Counted from the first letter of the stretch, positions 1-14,600 are shown. The stretch is DNA of 64,000 bases from Raphanus sativus (GCF_000801105.2 NC_079512.1:744263-808262); one strand, 5' to 3'. The notes: a model not told the origin generated them from the sequence alone. Made by a program: numbers and translations.

Positions 1-3000
1 AAGGATATGGCACAAATAATGTTGACCCTTTTCATTCTGGAAATTTGTATGGTGCTGCAACATCTGTTGGGACGTTGACAAATACTCAGAATACCAATTC
101 AGCAAGTTTTCAGTCTGTGTCTGGAAATAGCTCTTCTCTGGTAAGGACTGATCAAAATTCACTTCAATTTCAACAAGTGCATTAATGAAACATTAGTCAA
201 TTTGTCAATCTGAGAATATTGTATTCTAATTTATTTCTGTATATTTTTGCAGTCACATCAACAGCAACAGCCTAATCGGTTTCAGCAACAACCTAATCAA
301 ATTCACCAACATCAGCAGCAGTTTCTACATCAGCGGCAATTGAAGCAGCAGCAGCAGAGCCAGCAGCAGCAACAGAGATTTATAAGTCATGATGCTTTTG
401 GCCAAAACCATGTGGCATCTGACATGGTTACTCACGTTAAACATGAACCTGGAACTGAGAACCCTAGCAATTCTATACACTCCCAGACTCCTGAGCAGTT
501 CCAGCTTTCTCAGTTTCAAAACCAATACCAGAACAATGCAGATGACCGCCATACAGGTTCTCAGATTCTCCCTGCCACAAGTCAGAGTGATATTTGCACA
601 TCGCTTCCCCAAAATAGCCAACAGATACAGCAGATGTTGCACCCGCAGAGTATGGCTTCCGACTCTATTAACAGTTTTAACAACCTTTCTGTCGGAGTGA
701 AATCAGAATCTGGTCTGCAAGGTCACTGGCAATCTCAGTCACAGGAACATACTCAAATGTCTAATAGTATGTCGAACGAACGACACATTCAAGATGATTT
801 CCGTCAAAGAATGTCAGGAACGGATGAAGCTCAGCCCAATAACACGTCTGGAGGGTCTATCACAGGTCAAAGCCATATCCCCACTACATCAGAATCTCCT
901 ACTCAAAATCCTGTTGGTGCCACTTGTAGATATGGAAACGAAAACCAAGATCCGAGATTTAGAAATCAACAGAAGTGGCTCCTGTTCCTACGCCATGCTC
1001 GCAACTGCAAAGTGCCTGAAGGGAAGTGTCCCGAGCGGAATTGCGTTACGGTTCAGAAGCTCTGGAAGCACATGGACAGTTGTGCTGCACCTCAGTGTTC
1101 ATATCCTCGTTGCCGCCCCACAAAGACACTGATTAACCACCACCGAAGCTGTAAGGAACCTAACTGTCCTGTGTGTATCCCTGTGAAGGCTTTCTTACAG
1201 CAACAGGCAAATGCACGTTCCCTAGCTCGTTCAAAAACCGAAAGCGGTGCTGCTGCGAAGTCAGTAAACGGAGCTGGAGTATCCAATGATGCAGTACAGA
1301 CCTCTGCTGGAGCAATGTCTTGTGCTTCGCCTAGTGCTGATGTTTCAAATCATTTGCAACCTTCGTTGAAACGGTTGAAGGTGGAGCAGTCTTCTCAACC
1401 TGTCGACGTTGAGACGGAAAGTTGTAAAAGCTCTGTTATCTCCGTAACGGAAGCACAGTCATCTCAGCATGCTGAAAGGAAAGATCATAGGCACAGTGAT
1501 GTACGTGCATCTTCAAAGTGTTTTGAAGTGAAAGCTGAGGTTTGCGAAGGTTCTTCTGTCCAGGCACGACCCGGTTTTAAAGAGAGAAAAAGTGGAATTG
1601 CTGAAAATATTCCCAAGCAAAGACCCGTCTTTGAACCTGTGAAAAAGGATCTGTCTGATGCCTCACCTCGGCAAGAGAAGTGCAAAATGGAGAAAGTATC
1701 TGAGTCACTGAAGGAAGAAAGTCTGGCAGAGTCTAAACCTCCACCAAAATCGGGAAAAGCAGAGATAAAGGGTGTTTCATTAACTGAATTGTTCACCCCA
1801 GAGCAAGTGAGAGAACACATCCGTGGTCTCCGTCAGTGGGTTGGCCAGGTTTGTGAGTTTCTTAGCGTATGAAATCACATAATAACGTGACTGATTAGTA
1901 GGAATCTTATATGCGGCCTTGTTTGGTTAATGATGAATCTTCTCTCCTTTATGTGCTTGCAGAGTAAAGCCAAAGCAGAAAAGAATCAGGCTATGGAGCA
2001 TTCAATGAGTGAGAATTCCTGTCAACTATGTGCAGTGGAGAAGCTTACCTTTGAGCCACCACCTATATATTGTACCCCTTGTGGTGCCCGCATCAAGAGA
2101 AATGCTATGTATTACACCGTAGGAGCTGGTGACACTCGTCATTACTTTTGTATTCCATGTTATAATGAATCCCGTGGGGACACCATACTTGCTGAGGGGA
2201 CGCCTATACCTAAGGCAAGACTCGAGAAAAAGAAAAACGATGAAGAAACTGAAGAATGGGTAAAAAAACTACTATATCCACTCTGTAGTTTTGTTTTGTG
2301 TTTTGGCTCCTGATTTTTTAGTACATTATGTAATATGTTTCTACCTTTGCAGTGGGTCCAGTGTGATAAATGTGAGGCCTGGCAGCATCAGATCTGTGCT
2401 TTATTTAATGGGCGAAGGAATGACGGAGGGCAAGCTGAGTATACCTGCCCTTATTGCTATATAGCAGAAGTGGAACAAAGCAAGAGGAAGCCTTTACCTC
2501 AGAGTGCTGTCCTTGGTGCTAAAGACCTACCGAAAACAATTCTCAGTGACCATATAGAGCAGCGGTTGTTTAAGAAGCTGAAGCAGGAAAGAACAGAGAG
2601 AGCCAGAGCTCAAGGAAAAAGTTTTGATGAGGTAATCTAGTGGTGGAGTTTGTTAAGGTTGGAAACAGTAGATTGAAGCTGACATTGTTTTTTCATTGAC
2701 TTGATACTGACAGGTTCCTACTGCCGAGTCCCTTGTGATTAGAGTTGTTTCATCTGTTGACAAGAAGCTGGAAGTCAAACCTCGGTTTCTTGATATTTTC
2801 CGGGAAGACAGTTACCCAACAGAGTTTGCCTACAAGTCCAAGGTAAAGAATGATCAAGGCTCTCTTGATCCTTTCTTGAAAGTGTCCTTCACCCATTCTC
2901 ACACACAACATTTTATTTTCGCCAGGTGGTTCTGTTGTTCCAAAAGATTGAAGGTGTAGAAGTTTGCTTATTCGGAATGTACGTCCAAGAATTTGGCTCT

Positions 3001-5127
3001 GAATGCGCATTTCCTAATCAACGCCGAGTTTATCTCTCTTATCTGGACTCTGTAAAGTACTTTAGACCCGAGGTTAGATCTTATAACGGAGAGGCGCTGC
3101 GCACTTTCGTTTACCACGAGATTCTGGTAACTCCTGGTCTTCTTAAACCTCAGTTAATTAGCCACTGAACTATATGGAGGATCAAGGGTAATGATTTGAT
3201 CAATGTGTTTAGATCGGTTACCTAGAATACTGCAAGTTGCGTGGTTTCACCAGCTGCTACATATGGGCTTGTCCGCCGCTCAAGGGCGAGGACTATATCT
3301 TATATTGTCATCCAGAAATCCAGAAAACGCCAAAATCTGATAAACTACGAGAGTGGTTAGTTCAATCACCTTTCTGAGCTAAACTTCATAAGTTTACATT
3401 TTCAAAATGCTCATGTCGTTTCATTGCAGGTACTTAGCAATGTTGAAAAAAGCTTCAAAGGAAGGCATTGTTGCAGAGACTATAAATCTATATGACCATT
3501 TCTTTATGCAAACTGGTGAATGTAGAGCTAAAGTTACTGCAGCGAGGCTCCCATATTTCGATGGTGACTACTGGCCAGGTGCAGCAGAGGATCTTATACA
3601 CCAAATGAGTCAAGAAGAAGATGGCAGCAGAAAGGGAAACAAGAAAGGGATGCTCAAACAAAAAATCACAAAAAGAGCTCTAAAAGCTTCTGGGCAGACT
3701 GATCTATCTGGGAATGCATCCAAGGATCTGTTGCTAATGCATAAAGTAATCTTTGACTTCCTATGCATTTTACTATCTTTTTTGTTTTTGTTTTGTTAAA
3801 GTTGTATTCACCTTTGTTTCCTTCCAGCTTGGTGAGACCATTCACCCAATGAAGGAGGACTTTATCATGGTCCACCTGCAACCTTCTTGCACGCATTGCT
3901 GTATGCTGATGGTATCTGGAAATCGTTGGCTCTGCAGTCAGTGCAAATACTTTCAGATTTGTGATAAGTAAGAACTCTCTTCCCTTTCTCTTCTGCTCTT
4001 TTGCTTTTATAAGCTTTTTGTTGTATTGCACAGAAGAATCTTACTGATTCCTTTTCAGGTGTTATGAAGCTGAACAGCGGCGTGAAGACAGGGAAAGGCA
4101 TCCTGCTAATTTTAGGGATAAGCATGCGTTGTACCCTGTGAGTTTCATTTGCTTGTTGAAGATAGCGTCCTTAGCCTTTTGTCTGTGATCAGTTTTAGGA
4201 ATGTTGGTGGAATTGTTTTTGCAGGTTGAGATTACAGATATTCCTACAGACACGAGGGACAAGGATGAGATACTAGAAAGCGAGTTTTTCGACACAAGGC
4301 AAGCGTTTCTGAGTCTCTGTCAAGGGAACCACTATCAGTACGACACGTTGAGGCGGGCAAAACATTCGTCGATGATGGTCCTTTATCATCTGCACAACCC
4401 AACTGCTCCTGCCTTTGTCACCACATGCAATGCGTGTCACCTCGACATTGAAACCGGTCAAGGCTGGCGCTGTGAAGTATGCCCGGACTACGATGTGTGC
4501 AACTCCTGTTACAGTAGAGATGGCGGAGTTAATCATCCTCACAAGCTGACTAATCATCCATCACTAGCTGATCAAAATGCTCAGAACAAAGAAGCAAGGC
4601 AGTTGCGTGTCTTGCAGGTAAGTATTCCACTGTTCCTTTTCAAAGCTCTGGTGGTGCTTTTCACTCTTGATTCTTTTATTTATATTTTTTCTCCTTTTTA
4701 TTTTTGAATTTGCAGCTTAGGAAAATGCTGGAACTTCTGGTACATGCATCACAATGTCGTTCTGCAAATTGTCAGTATCCAAATTGCCGGAAAGTGAAGG
4801 GACTATTCCGACATGGTATACAGTGCAAAGTACGTGCTTCAGGGGGTTGTGTTCTATGCAAGAAAATGTGGTATCTTCTGCAACTCCACGCTCGGGCCTG
4901 CAAGGAATCTCAATGCCATGTACCTCGTTGCAGGTAAACAAAGATTCATAAAATACATCTCGCACTTTGGTTCATTTGAATTTTGTGTTTGATGATCGTT
5001 GTGAACTTCCAGTGATCTGAAAGAGCATCTGAGAAGATTACAGCAGCAATCAGATTCACGGCGAAGAGCAGCTGTCATGGAAATGATGAGACAAAGAGCT
5101 GCAGAAGTCGCTGGGGGATCAGGTTAG
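1..5127 (+). CDS. HAC1: p300/CBP-type histone acetyltransferase, HAC1-like (3' part)
   Basis: Nuclear histone and coactivator lysine acetyltransferase of the plant HAC family. The 5' end lies outside the window. Visible exons: 1-140, 253-1848, 1963-2259, 2353-2631, 2714-2842, 2926-3126, 3213-3355, 3430-3745, 3828-3967, 4059-4137, 4225-4617, 4716-4933, 5013-5127, all with GT-AG borders and consistent phase, giving about 1347 residues. Domains in order: Gln-rich N-terminal part (253-900), TAZ1 zinc finger (Cys/His cluster near 1000-1190), PHD-type finger ([13 protein letters not shown] from 2353), the catalytic KAT11 core (about 2714-3745), two ZZ fingers (CTHC at about 3890 and CNAC at about 4430) and the TAZ2 finger (4716-5020). 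The protein ends in AAEVAGGSG. No lesion is seen. HAC1 rather than its paralogue HAC12 is inferred from gene order. Confidence 0.93.
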
Positions 5128-7098
5128 TCAAACTTCACTAAGCTCCAACAACTTGATCATTATCCTTCTGAAGAAGAAGAAGATTAAGACAAGGCAGTTA
5201 GAGACTAATGGTGCATTTAGCTTTAGGTTCGTAAGTAACAAGGTTAGTAGATTTGATGTGGTTTGGCTGGGTGATCTTATGATTATATACTATACACACG
5301 CACACACACTTCATCACTTGTTTCTATTTATAGTAATTTATTTGCATTTTTGTAAAATTGCCATTTCTGATTTGGGAATGGCAATTGTGTAACATATACA
5401 GTACTTTAGCTTGTTTCTTGCAAGCAAAGTAAGATAGAGATAGAATGTTTGTCTTTAGAATCTCTCTTCCACTTTTTATGTTTTGATGAAACTGTAATCA
5501 CACTTGTAAGTTGTAATCATAGTTATTCAGTTCTTGAATTTGTCTTATGATACTATTTTTTTCTCATAGAATGTTAATTTTCATTGAATCAAAGAGTGCC
5601 AAGCTACAAGGTAGTTAACCAAATGCACTTATGGCACTGGTTACTACTATTTTTTTTTCAAATTCAACTTAAGCATAAGATTCTGGCATACGAGAGAGGC
5701 AACTAAAATGTAATACTTGTTACATTCCATTATATTATTAAATAGACCGTTAGGCCTCGGTTAGCCGCCGTTTTGGTATCGGTTTGGTTATTTTGGGTAT
5801 CAGATAGTTAGGTTAGCGGCTAAAAGATCCATTTACTACTTAATTTATTTTTGGTTTGGTTTAGTTTGCATAGTTTTATATTCGGTTTGGTTCGGATAGT
5901 TAAATTAGGAACCAGAAAAAAATCAGTTCTCATCCGGTTCCGGTTCAGTCATTTTAGATAATTCGGATAATTCTGTTTAAATATCAAGTATTTCGGGTAA
6001 AATATCAAATAATCAGGATAAAAATATTTAGATATTTTCGGATACTTTTGATATTTCAGATAAAAATATTTATATATTTTCGGATATTTTGGATATTTTC
6101 GGTCGGGTAGTTTTGATATTCTGTAAGAATTTAATTTTTTAAAATATTTTTGAATGTTTAGTTGATGACAAAAAAAATATTTTTGGATATTTTTAGTAGG
6201 TTTTTAAATTATAAATATATATTTAGTAATATATTTTTATATACTCGAATATCCATTTGGTTCTTGATTCGGTTCGCTTATTTTGAATATAGAAATATAG
6301 AAACCATTTATATATTCGAAGGTTTTGGTTCAGTTCTACTTTTGGATATTTCAGTTCGGTTAGGTTTGGTTCTTCATTGAACGTTTGAGAGCATAAAAAA
6401 TAACATTTGAGAGAAGTTTTGAACATGGTAGTAGCCGAGTAAATACAAAAACATACTCTCTCTGTTTCATAATAAGTGTCACTCTGAGCTCATTTTCTTG
6501 TTCCACAAAGAGTGTTACTTTACAATTCCAATGTAAATTATACTAACTTTCAGCTGAAAATTAATTGCAAACTTGATTTTATAAATAATTTTATTTATCT
6601 AAAATACTATTGGTCAAAGAGGTATAATTAATTACAACTTACATATATTTCAACAACTTTCTTAATCTGTGTGAAAAATCTCACAATGACACTTTTCAAG
6701 AAACGGAGGGAGTATGATGTATTTTTGTTTTTGTTTTTATCTACCGTCCATTGCAAGGCAAGTTTCAAGAGGTGATTAAAGAGAGATGTGATCGTTTAAA
6801 TTTACACCATCTGTTACACTTTGCAAAATATTAAAAGAAAAGTCAAACCACACAAATGAGTTTATCTTATAATCTATCTGAAATTAGATTATGAGCCAAA
6901 AATAAAACCCTTAAATAACAACCACTAGAAAAAGAGGAAATCCTCTAACCCATTACAAAGTCAAACTTTTTAAACGTTCTTTTTAAAAAAAATTCTGAAA
7001 TCAAATTGAAGTTTTTTTTCTCTTAAAGAGACAAAAGAGGAAGGAGTTTTGTTTTTTTTTTCTTCCTTGTGTTTGTTATTATTTCTTCAAAAGAAAGC
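5128..7098. other. Intergenic region: HAC1 3' end, repeat remnants, kinase 5' leader
   Basis: No gene is supported. About 5128-5600 is AT-rich 3' flank of HAC1. 5750-6400 is a degenerate stretch rich in GGTTTGGTT, TCGGTT and GGATATTT words, resembling the interior of the hAT-like element at 62443-63064 but without recognisable ends. A Stowaway-like MITE sits at 6456-6712. 7010-7098 is a T-rich leader just before the kinase ATG. Confidence 0.6.
6456..6712. mobile_element. Stowaway-like (Tc1/mariner) MITE
   Basis: A 257-bp AT-rich element with inverted ends: left CTCTCTCTGTTTCATAATAA, right the complement of CTCCCTCCGTTTCTTGAAAA. A TA dinucleotide flanks each side (6454-6455 and 6713-6714), the usual target duplication of this group. 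There is no coding capacity. Two relatives lie at 51392-51637 and 52375-52642. Confidence 0.75.
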
Positions 7099-10000
7099 AT
7101 GTGGCTACCAAGAGCAAACAATGCAGGAAGGAAAGAGACAGGAAGTTGTTCGGTTGCAGTTGCAATAGACAAAGACAAAGGAAGCCAACATGCTCTTAAA
7201 TGGACCATCGAGAATCTTGCTTCTCGTGGCCAAACCATTTTTCTCATTCATGTCCTCTCCAAATCACATTCTTCTTCTTCTTCAGGTTCTAACTCTTCGA
7301 TCTCACATTCTCATCATTTTGGGTCTCCTTCTCCACGGAAAGAACCCAAAGTTTTGTTTCTTTTATGTTACAGATATTGAAGAAGCAACGCCACAGCAGA
7401 AAAAGCAATCAGAGAAGTTAGCCAAAGATCTCTTCGTATCCTTCCAGTGCTACTGTTCCCGTAAAGAGGTGTTTAGAATCAAACCCTATGATGCTTTTAG
7501 GGTTTGGACCTTTTTAACAATTTTTAAATATATTTCTTGGAGCAGATAAACTGTCAAGACATATTACTCGAAGATGTAGACAAAGTGAGAGCCATTACCG
7601 AATATGTTTCATCTTCGGCAATAGAAAACTTAGTCATTGGAGCTGCATCACGTAGTGGCTTCATGAGGTATATCAATTGTATAATATTATAGTCATCCTT
7701 CTTTCATATTTTGTAACAAAGTCTGAATATATATATTAATGTTCTATATATGAGCAGACGATTCAAAACGGATTTGCCAACAAGTTTGTCAAAGTCAGCT
7801 CCAGATTTCTGCAATGTTTATGTCATTTCAAAAGGCAAGATTGCTTCTGTAAGAAACGCATCTCGTCCTGCTCCTTATAAAAAAAGTTCAATGCAGCACT
7901 CTGAGTTTGACAATCAACAACCAACTACTCCTGAGAATGTACCAAACCACCACCATGATCATAGCCAATCTGCAGGTTTGATTATTCATTCTCTCAAAAA
8001 GAAGGCAAATTTTTTTTTTTTTTTTGATAAATATGTGAACAGTTATAAAAAAAAGAGGCAAAACTGTACCCAAGAGGGGACACAAATAATAGTACATATT
8101 TTGTAAACTGTTCTTATTTTGTCTATTACAAAAAAAAAATAAAGAAAAAAAACTGTTCTTATTTTGTGTTTCATTGGTTTTGCAAACAGGTAGTACGCCA
8201 TCTAGACCTCGTAGATCAGTTGAATATGATACTATAAGGTAAGGACATCTGAAGCTGTTAAACTGATGTCTTTAATCTAATAAAAGATTCATAACATTTT
8301 TTTTTTTTTTTGTGTAGATCACCGTTAGTGAGACGACAAGGAAAACAATATGGGGAAATATATGATTCAGATAGCGACCTTTCATTCATAAGTCCATCTT
8401 CACATAGAGACTCTCATGACATCTCCTTCATCAGCTCAGGAAGACCAAGCGTTGACCGCTCTTCCATCACACTTGATTTTCCTGAATCTGGAAGGAGTTC
8501 GAGAATGTCAACCAGCTCAGAGCAAAGCATTGGGTCACATCGCTTGGGGATTAAGTTTAGTGATCCTAGTTTCCCTAATGAATCATCATCGACTACGTTC
8601 TCTGAAGAGAGTGATAGAACACCTACATATTCATCTCAAGGCGTGGTCAGTAGTAGCAGTTTTACTCAAGATCCTTCACTTTTTTTTTGCTTTTTAAAAA
8701 ATGTTGTGAACAAAAGTGAACTAAACACATAGAAATCAAGGAAACTTAAAGAGAAAACACAACTGAAGCAAATAGCTATTTTAGGGTATATATATATTAT
8801 GTGGAGGAGTAATTTACATCTTTTTAATTTAGACCCGTATTTATACAACCTCAAAACCCGATATTCATTCTCTATTTAAAAAACATCCTTATCTACTAAA
8901 AGATTTGTGGAAATTTACTGAGATTTAAGTTACTTCCAGAATCAAAATGAAAATACATTTCATTTAGAATGTTTGTTTAGATGTTTGTTTGTGTTGTTGC
9001 AGGATGATGTTGAAGCTGAAATGAAGAGGCTGCGTCTAGAGCTCAAACAAACCATGGATATGTATAGTACCGCCTGCAAAGAAGCTTTAAGTGCTAGACA
9101 ACAGGTAATATATATAAGCATCTGAAACTTCGATTTGGTTTCTTTTTAACTGATCCTAATGTCTGATTCAGTGTAGTGGAGGGTACTGGTATCATATAAG
9201 TTGACAATTGTTTTGATCTTTTAGGCGTCAGCGCTGCAGAAGCTGAGAACACAAGAGGAAAGAAGGTTGGAAGAAGCAAAGAGTTCAGAGGAAGCAGCAA
9301 TGTCAATAGTGGAGAAGGAGAGAGCTAAAGCCAAAGCAGCCTTGGAAGCTGCAGACGCTGCAAAGAGATTAGCAGAAGTGGAAGCTAAGAGAAGAGTGAA
9401 TTTAGAGATGAAGTCTCTGGAGGAATCAGATTCATTCTCTCGTGTTCGGTATAGGAAGTACACAGTTGAAGAGATAGAAGAAGCCACTTCAAATTTTGAT
9501 GAGTCTAAAAAAGTTGGAGAAGGAGGATATGGTCCTGTGTTCAGAGGCTATCTTGATCACACAAGTGTTGCTGTTAAAGTTCTACGCCCTGATGCAGCTC
9601 AAGGGAGATCACAGTTTCAGAAAGAGGTATAAAAAACATATCTACAAGCTAAGCCGTCTAATAGCATATGCAAATAGAGTTGGTTGAACATGATGAGAGT
9701 CTAAAAATAAATTAAAGTTAAGAATTTTTCAAAAAAATATGCATAAATTATGATCTGATTTTTTTTTAACTTTTAGATATACTCCTAAATTTAGAACTTA
9801 TAATTTCAATGAATGTCAAACATATATAGATAGAATTTCTAACTTTTAAACTACTTTTCATTACATGTTAAATATATTTTTATATTTTCTTTTTGAACAG
9901 CCTAAAAATAATTTTGATACTGTGTGTGTTCATCTTTACAAAACATATGTTTTAATGTTTTTTTGCAGGTTGAAGTGTTGAGCTGCATAAGGCATCCAAA

Positions 10001-10862
10001 TATGGTGCTACTTCTTGGAGCTTGTCCAGAATTTGGGATCCTTGTGTATGAATACATGGCCAAAGGAAGCTTAGAAGACAGACTTTTCATGCAAGGCAAC
10101 ACGCCGCCAATTTCTTGGCAGCTACGTTTCAGAATAGCTGCTGAGATAGCCACAGGACTACTCTTCCTCCACCAGACCAAACCTGAACCAATTGTCCACA
10201 GAGACCTTAAACCAGCAAACGTGCTCCTAGACCACAACTACGTGAGCAAGATCAGCGACGTAGGGCTAGCCAGACTAGTCCCTGCGGTTGCAGAGAACGT
10301 CACACAGTACAGAGTCACTTCAGCTGCAGGAACGTTCTGTTACATCGACCCTGAGTACCAGCAGACAGGAATGTTGGGTGTGAAATCAGATGTGTACTCT
10401 CTAGGGATCATGCTTCTGCAGATCTTGACAGGGAAACAGCCGATGGGTTTGACTTATTACGTTGAGCAAGCGATAGAAGAAGGGAGGCTTAAGGACATGC
10501 TTGATCCAGCAGTAACGGATTGGCCAATGGAAGAAGCTATGTCTTTGGCTAAGCTTTCACTTCAATGTGCAGAGCTAAGAAGGAAAGATAGACCTGATCT
10601 TGGGAAAGAGATATTGCCTGAGCTTAATAGGTTGAGAGATATTGGTGAAGAGAGTTTAGGGAATGTGTATTATGCAGGAAGCCAAGGGAAGTCTCCAAAC
10701 ACTAGCCAAGTCTCCATCTCATCATCTGTAAGTTTTTTTTTTCCTAAAACTAATGATTCATATTACCTTTTTGTGGTTTTGTAATCTTGTTTTGTTTCTT
10801 TCTTGTAGAGTGATCCTTTTATAACGAGTTCGGAATCTCTACCTGAAGAGTCTCAATCCTAG
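7099..10862 (+). CDS. Receptor-like cytoplasmic kinase with N-terminal USP domain (At1g78940-like)
   Basis: Ten exons: 7099-7285, 7374-7468, 7546-7667, 7758-7975, 8190-8238, 8318-8645, 9003-9104, 9225-9626, 9969-10727, 10809-10862; phase is consistent and gives 771 aa. Residues about 10-150 form an adenine-nucleotide alpha-hydrolase (universal stress protein) fold, starting SVAVAIDKDKGSQHALKW. A Ser-rich linker follows, then a coiled coil (about 340-440, rich in Ala/Glu/Lys) and a protein kinase domain (about 460-735). Kinase motifs: GEGGYG loop, VAVKVL lysine, HRDLKPANVLLD catalytic loop, GTFCYIDPEYQQTG activation segment. The magnesium motif reads DVG instead of DFG. There is no C-terminal U-box, unlike the related PUB kinases of RLCK group IX. 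The ATG at 7099 starts the conserved MWLP sequence. Substrate unknown; cytosolic or membrane-peripheral by family. Confidence 0.9.
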
Positions 10863-11608
10863 TTTTGGGATAGAGATTATATTGTTGAGTTTTAACACTA
10901 AAGATTTGCAGGAGTTAAAACAAGGGCATAGCAAGTTTCTTTGATGTTCATAGAAGCTTGAAGAAGAAGTTAGGGTAGAGAATGTGTTATTCTGTTAAAA
11001 ATTCGATATTGTAATGGCTGATTATATTAAGCCCATCAAGGGAGTAAACCCATTCAGCTGAAAGTTGTGAGTTTTTGAACAATCAATATGTATGAAAGTA
11101 TTGATAAATGTAACGGCCCATTTATAGGCCTGATTAAACCGGTTTGAACCGATTTGATTAAACCAGAATTGCAAACTTTGTAAATTAATTCGTCTTGGAA
11201 ATAAATGGTTGGACAATATCTTTTTTTTCTTAATCGTTGCACAATATCATTTCCGACCTTTTAGCCTTTTTAACAATTTGTATAATTCAAAATTGTTAAA
11301 AGTTGTAAGTTAGTATGGTTTGTTATTTTATCACTAATTCTTAAAATCACTTTGTTAAATAAAGAGTTGCATAGAAATGTGAAATCTAGTAGATTTAGAG
11401 GTAACAAAATCTCCAAAAGTCAAACTGTGGCTGATTAAATGTCCTCTAGAATTGCTTAAAAGTGTCACTAAACTCTTAAAAATCTCATTTATTCAGATTA
11501 AACGAACACAAGACCATTAAATCCAAGCGACTCATTCATAATCATTTTCATAAGCAACCTCTCTCTCGCTCTCTCCCTACCTCTATGTATGTGCAAAGAG
11601 ACGGTCTT
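10863..11608. other. Intergenic region between two convergent genes
   Basis: AT-rich spacer holding the 3' flanks of the kinase (+) and the pyrophosphatase (-). I see no further gene, RNA or mobile-element ends. Confidence 0.6.
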
Positions 11609-14600
11609 TCAGAGGAAAACAGGAGCCATGACAAGAGTTATAGTCGCGAGCATCTTGATAAGCACGTGAATGGAAGGACCAGCCGTGTCCTTGAACGGAT
11701 CTCCCACACTGCAATTTTCATATGAATACTAATGAGAAGATAAGGAATACAACTTTGATTTGAGATTTCTTTTGAAGAAAAATGAAATGCTTACGTGTCA
11801 CCAGTCACCGCTGCTTTGTGAGCTTCACTTCCTTTACCACCGAGTGCACCAGTCTCTATGTATTTCTTTGCATTGTCCCAAGCACCACCCGCTGTGTTTA
11901 GGAAAAGTGCCATTAAGATACCACATACTGTTGCAAACATGAGCATAGACGCTACAACTTTAGCTCCAAGCAGAGGTTGTCCCGTGTAGTATCCCAAGAT
12001 CCGGAACACCAAACCTGACAGAGAGAGGTTTTGTTAGTTCGGTCACAATCTTCTTGATTCAGTATACAATAAGACAAACGCATTGTTAAACTTTACCAAC
12101 AACAATGGGTGATGCTATAGCCAAAGCTCCTGGCTTTATCATTTCCCTCAAAGCTGCAGATGCGACTATGGCTACACAGCGGCTATAATCTGGCTTCTCC
12201 TTGTACTCCTGTTTACATGAAGTTAGTTTTGCCTAAAGCCAATAAACATGTAAGAAGAGGGATTTGAATGCTCACCATTATGCCAGGCCTCTCGATAAAC
12301 TGTCTTCTCACTTCGTTAACAACCTCTTGTGCAGTTCGACCAACTGCTGCGCATGCCCAAGCACTAAAGAGGAATATAAGCATTGAACCAAGTAGTCCAC
12401 CTACGAACACCTCTGGGATAGCAATATCAACCTGTTTTTTTTTTTTTTGAATCCGAGGATGAGTATGAGAACCTGTCTGAACATGGAGGATACAATAAAA
12501 AATTACCTCTTTGAAAGACACACTAGCAAAAGCTGAGACCTCGTCCATATACGCACTAAAAAGAAGGAACGACGCGAGAGCAGCAGATCCAATGGCAAAC
12601 CCTTTCGTTGTTGCTTTTGTTGTGTTCCCAACAGCATCAAGAAGATCAGTGATCTCACGGACACTCTCTGGCTACATTAATTACCATCTAAATTATATAC
12701 ATATATATTTAAAACAGAGAATCCTTTCGAAGAACCAATAATAGTGACATTTTACCTGCTGGCTCATCTCGACGATCCCACCAGCGTTATCAGCTATGGG
12801 CCCAAACATGTCCATTGTAAGAACATAAGCTGCAGTGCTCAGCATTCCCATAGTAGCAACAGCTGTTCCAAATAGCCCTCCAGTGGGGATTCCGTTTTCG
12901 TCAACAAGTCCCGAGGTGTTGCCGAGCCAATACGCAGATATTATAGCAACACTTATGACCAAGACGGGGAGAGCTGTCGATTCCAGACCCAAGCTGACTC
13001 CAGCGATTATATTGGTCCCGTGACCAGTCGAGCTAGCGAGAGCCAACGTCCTAACGGGCTCATGCTTATAGTCTGTATAGTATTTGGATATCCAGACGAA
13101 CGCATAGGCTGTGATGATGCCAACCAACCCACATAGAGCGAAACTGAACCATGCTGATGGAGCTTGTTCGGTGTAAAGCAGCCAGCGAGTGGACTACAAA
13201 ACATAGATAATAATGTCGGAAGAAGATTAAAGAAGACCAATGAGAAGTCTGAAGCAAAAATACACAGAAGGAAGAAGACAGTAAATATTACCGCGCCAAA
13301 AGTCAAAACCGCTAATATAATAGTCAGAGAATATCCTTTCTGAAGAACAGCCATTGGATCCTCTACCGGAGATTTGACGCTAGCATTACGTGTTCCCTTG
13401 ATTGATAATATACCAATTGATGATATTACCAAGTCAAAAGAATGAACAACTAGAGGAAATAGGATAAAGCCTGATGGATCTGCGTAATACATAAAAATTC
13501 GAGTAAGCACAGTGTTTATCATTTAAAATCGCAAACAACCACCACGACTAGAAATGGCCAGGTAATTATATTCTATAACTTGACGGAGTCAAGCGTAGCT
13601 AACACTACAGATGTCATCAAATGTAGTCTTCCTTCTATTTCCACATCATGCCTACACATATTCATATTCTAAACTACACTCCATACAAATCCTAGTACGT
13701 AATAATTGTACCGCCAAAACAACCATAAAGCGTAGATTATTTTAGACAACAAGAAGTGCAATTTTTATGAGGTTATGTTCTCCACACAATGTCTTAGGGT
13801 TGCATTTCAAATCATAATCTTAGATGTCCTTTTGTCAACTTAAGTCAGGAACTCAAACCATAGATCAGATATATTTCATTGTGAGAAGTAACATTTTAAT
13901 GAGAGACCCTACACACCTTCAATTTTGCACTTCTTAGCCATTGTTCCACCTAGTATCATAGCGCTGATAATTTCTGCAGCTATACTTTCAAATAAATCAG
14001 CACCTCTGGCAGCACAGTCCCCCACATTGTCTCCAACCTACAAGAAGATGAAAAATAGTTTTGAACGCATAAATGACAAAACGATAACCTTTTAAGACTT
14101 TGAATTTGGCGGGTATACTGTAGAGTGTACATTGAGCATGCACAGAGAATCGTGAAAGTAAGAGCCAAAAAGGACAAAGATGGAATACCAAATCAGCAAT
14201 AACAGCAGGATTTCGAGGATCATCCTCAGGAATACCCTGCTCAACTTTTCCGACCAGATCTGCCCCAACATCAGCTCCTTTAGTGTATATCCCACCACCC
14301 AACTGAGCGAATAAGGCGACAAACGAAGCACCAAACCCATATCCCACGAGAAGAAGAGGCACTGCAAGAGATACAGAAAGATTCAATCAACTTCAAAACT
14401 AACGGAAGATACAGAAATGAGAGTCTATGCACACCCAAGTCATAACATAGTTAAGCAAATACTGCTCATCACTGAAAATGATCCTTCGAAAATATTAAAA
14501 AATAATCTTTTGAACTCCGTAAAATGATGTATAGGGTATGCAGATGAGATGAAAAAATGTAATTAACTTCCATAGAAAGCAAAAGAGAGGACTTACGGTC

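Noticed and set aside
325..700. Several ORFs overlapping the Gln-rich part of HAC1
   Set aside because: They are other-frame readings of CAG/CAA repeats in a strongly supported exon.
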